Assembly (NCBI GenBank): GCA_951799445.1
Contig: OX637287.1
Coordinates: 2,666,001 to 2,730,000, forward strand
Direction of reading: 5' to 3'
DNA length: 64,000 nt
Origin: Pseudisothecium myosuroides
Taxonomy: Eukaryota > Streptophyta > Bryopsida > Hypnales > Lembophyllaceae
Shown here: positions 63,376 through 64,000 of the stretch, in pieces
Numbering within the stretch: the first letter of the stretch is position 1
Layout of the letters: each line of letters begins with the position of its first letter
Notes under the pieces: model-generated
Told to the model about the DNA's origin: nothing
The model's database searches: none
What the model saw: only the letters and a program-made list of their open reading frames with translations
Translations under genes and position numbers: made by a program

Positions 63376-63733
63376 CATTAGAGAAAAAATCAGCCCTTCG
63401 GAGGGCTGCTCCGGAGTGACATGCCAAGCTATTAAAAAGCTTGGCCTGTCACTCCAATACTATCCTACGGTGAGCAGTCAGCTTGGCTGATTGCTCGCCG
63501 AAATCGCGATTTTTTTTTTTTTTTTTTTTTTTTTAATAATTTTTTTTTAAAATAATTTTTTTAAGATTAAAAATAAAATAAGATAAAATAAAATAAAATT
63601 TACTAGTAATTTTCGGTTCCTGCGCCAGTTCTGCTGCAATTTCTGCCGGGCGGAAATAGGGGAAAAACTATTTTTTTGGCAAAAAAAAAAGTAAATTTCA
63701 GGGTCCTCCGGAGGGCTGATTTTTTCTCTAATG
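63376..63733. mobile_element. CATTAG-ended MITE (358 bp)
   Basis: Begins CATTAGAGAAAAAATCAGCC and ends GGCTGATTTTTTCTCTAATG, a perfect terminal inverted repeat of at least 20 bp continuing into 'ggagggct'. The core has a T-run of about 24 (63,511-63,534). A second hairpin 'ccaagcttttta..taaaaagcttgg'-like word lies near 63,430. Absent from the 51-kb copy. Confidence 0.75.
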
Positions 63734-63898
63734 GACCTCACATGTTCAAAAGAATAGAGTAATCCTGCAATCAAGTAATAGTATGTCACCCCCTCAATGC
63801 CTATAGAGACTATATAATTGTAAGGTATGTAATTGGGGTGATGAATGACCTCGCATGTATAAAAGAATAGAGTAATCCTACAATCAAGTAATGGTATG

Positions 63899-64000
63899 TC
63901 ACCCCTGCTTTCGACCCCCACGTTGAGATGATTCTGGAACGACCACTGCCTTTGGAGCGTGTCTCCTGACTACCTTCATAACCTCGTGTTCGCCGAAACG
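63899..64000 (-). CDS. Small unrecognised protein, copy C (partial, window edge)
   Basis: Only the end of the last exon is in the window. It encodes FGEHEVMKVVRRHAPKAVVV and PE, matching copy B. The stop codon of copy B is TCA here, so the frame runs through into the repeat module and adds about 12 residues (SSQRGGRKQG) before TGA at 63,899. Whether the rest of the gene is intact cannot be seen. Confidence 0.5.
   Translation of the reverse strand, partial: RFGEHEVMKVVRRHAPKAVVVPESSQRGGRKQG

Larger units (their letters stand above)
62840..64000. repeat. Segmental duplication with 50,240-51,480
   Basis: Same block order as 50,240-51,480, including the 100-bp modules and the small-gene last exon, and continuing past the window end. 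Differs by a private MITE at 63,376-63,733. Confidence 0.85.

Noticed and set aside
1..64000. tRNA, rRNA or LTR-retrotransposon genes
   Set aside because: I saw no tRNA-like cloverleaf, rRNA core or reverse transcriptase/integrase motif on either strand by eye. A tRNAscan-SE or RT-domain search would be needed to exclude short or decayed ones.

Overview
The window is nuclear DNA from a land plant. It has spliced genes with canonical GT..AG introns, plant telo-box promoters (AAACCCTAA-type), AT-rich intergenic DNA and a Stowaway-type MITE. Compact introns and gene style fit a bryophyte-grade plant, but that is a guess and the sequence does not fix the species.

Three conserved housekeeping genes fill the left half. 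A 16-exon gene for the ribosome-biogenesis factor NOC1/CEBPZ/MAK21 lies at 3,800-10,968 (+). A 17-exon gene for a HAD-superfamily cytosolic-type 5'-nucleotidase (NT5C2-like) lies at 14,637-22,141 (-). An 11-exon gene for the nucleolar protein SURF6/RRP14 lies at 27,549-30,627 (+). I rebuilt all exons by hand; reading phase is consistent at every junction. NOC1 and SURF6 both make the large ribosomal subunit and both have telo-box promoters, which suggests shared control.

The right half (31-64 kb) is accessory DNA made of DNA transposons and segmental duplications. The 3' end of SURF6 with about 2.5 kb of flank (30,320-33,235) is duplicated at 38,482-45,985. The copy is swollen by precise insertions, so each locus serves as the empty-site control for the other. 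This gives exact ends and target-site duplications for several element families: TTAA-flanked elements starting CCCCTAAA (piggyBac-like), TA-flanked elements (Tc1/mariner or Stowaway-like, including two large foldbacks starting CAGTG) and a TAA-flanked MITE (PIF/Harbinger-like).

At 55,850-58,240 is a decayed piggyBac-family transposase gene, itself interrupted by a TTAA-type element. Together these point to a piggyBac-like system, transposase relic plus non-autonomous passengers, in a plant genome. This is the main discovery candidate.

A second candidate is a family of small, unrecognised four-exon genes on the minus strand (46.1-47.8 kb, 51.3-52.2 kb, and a copy cut by the window end at 63.9 kb). 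Exon phases and a C-terminal motif (ISGIP..NGFG..) are conserved, and the copies travel on duplicated segments.
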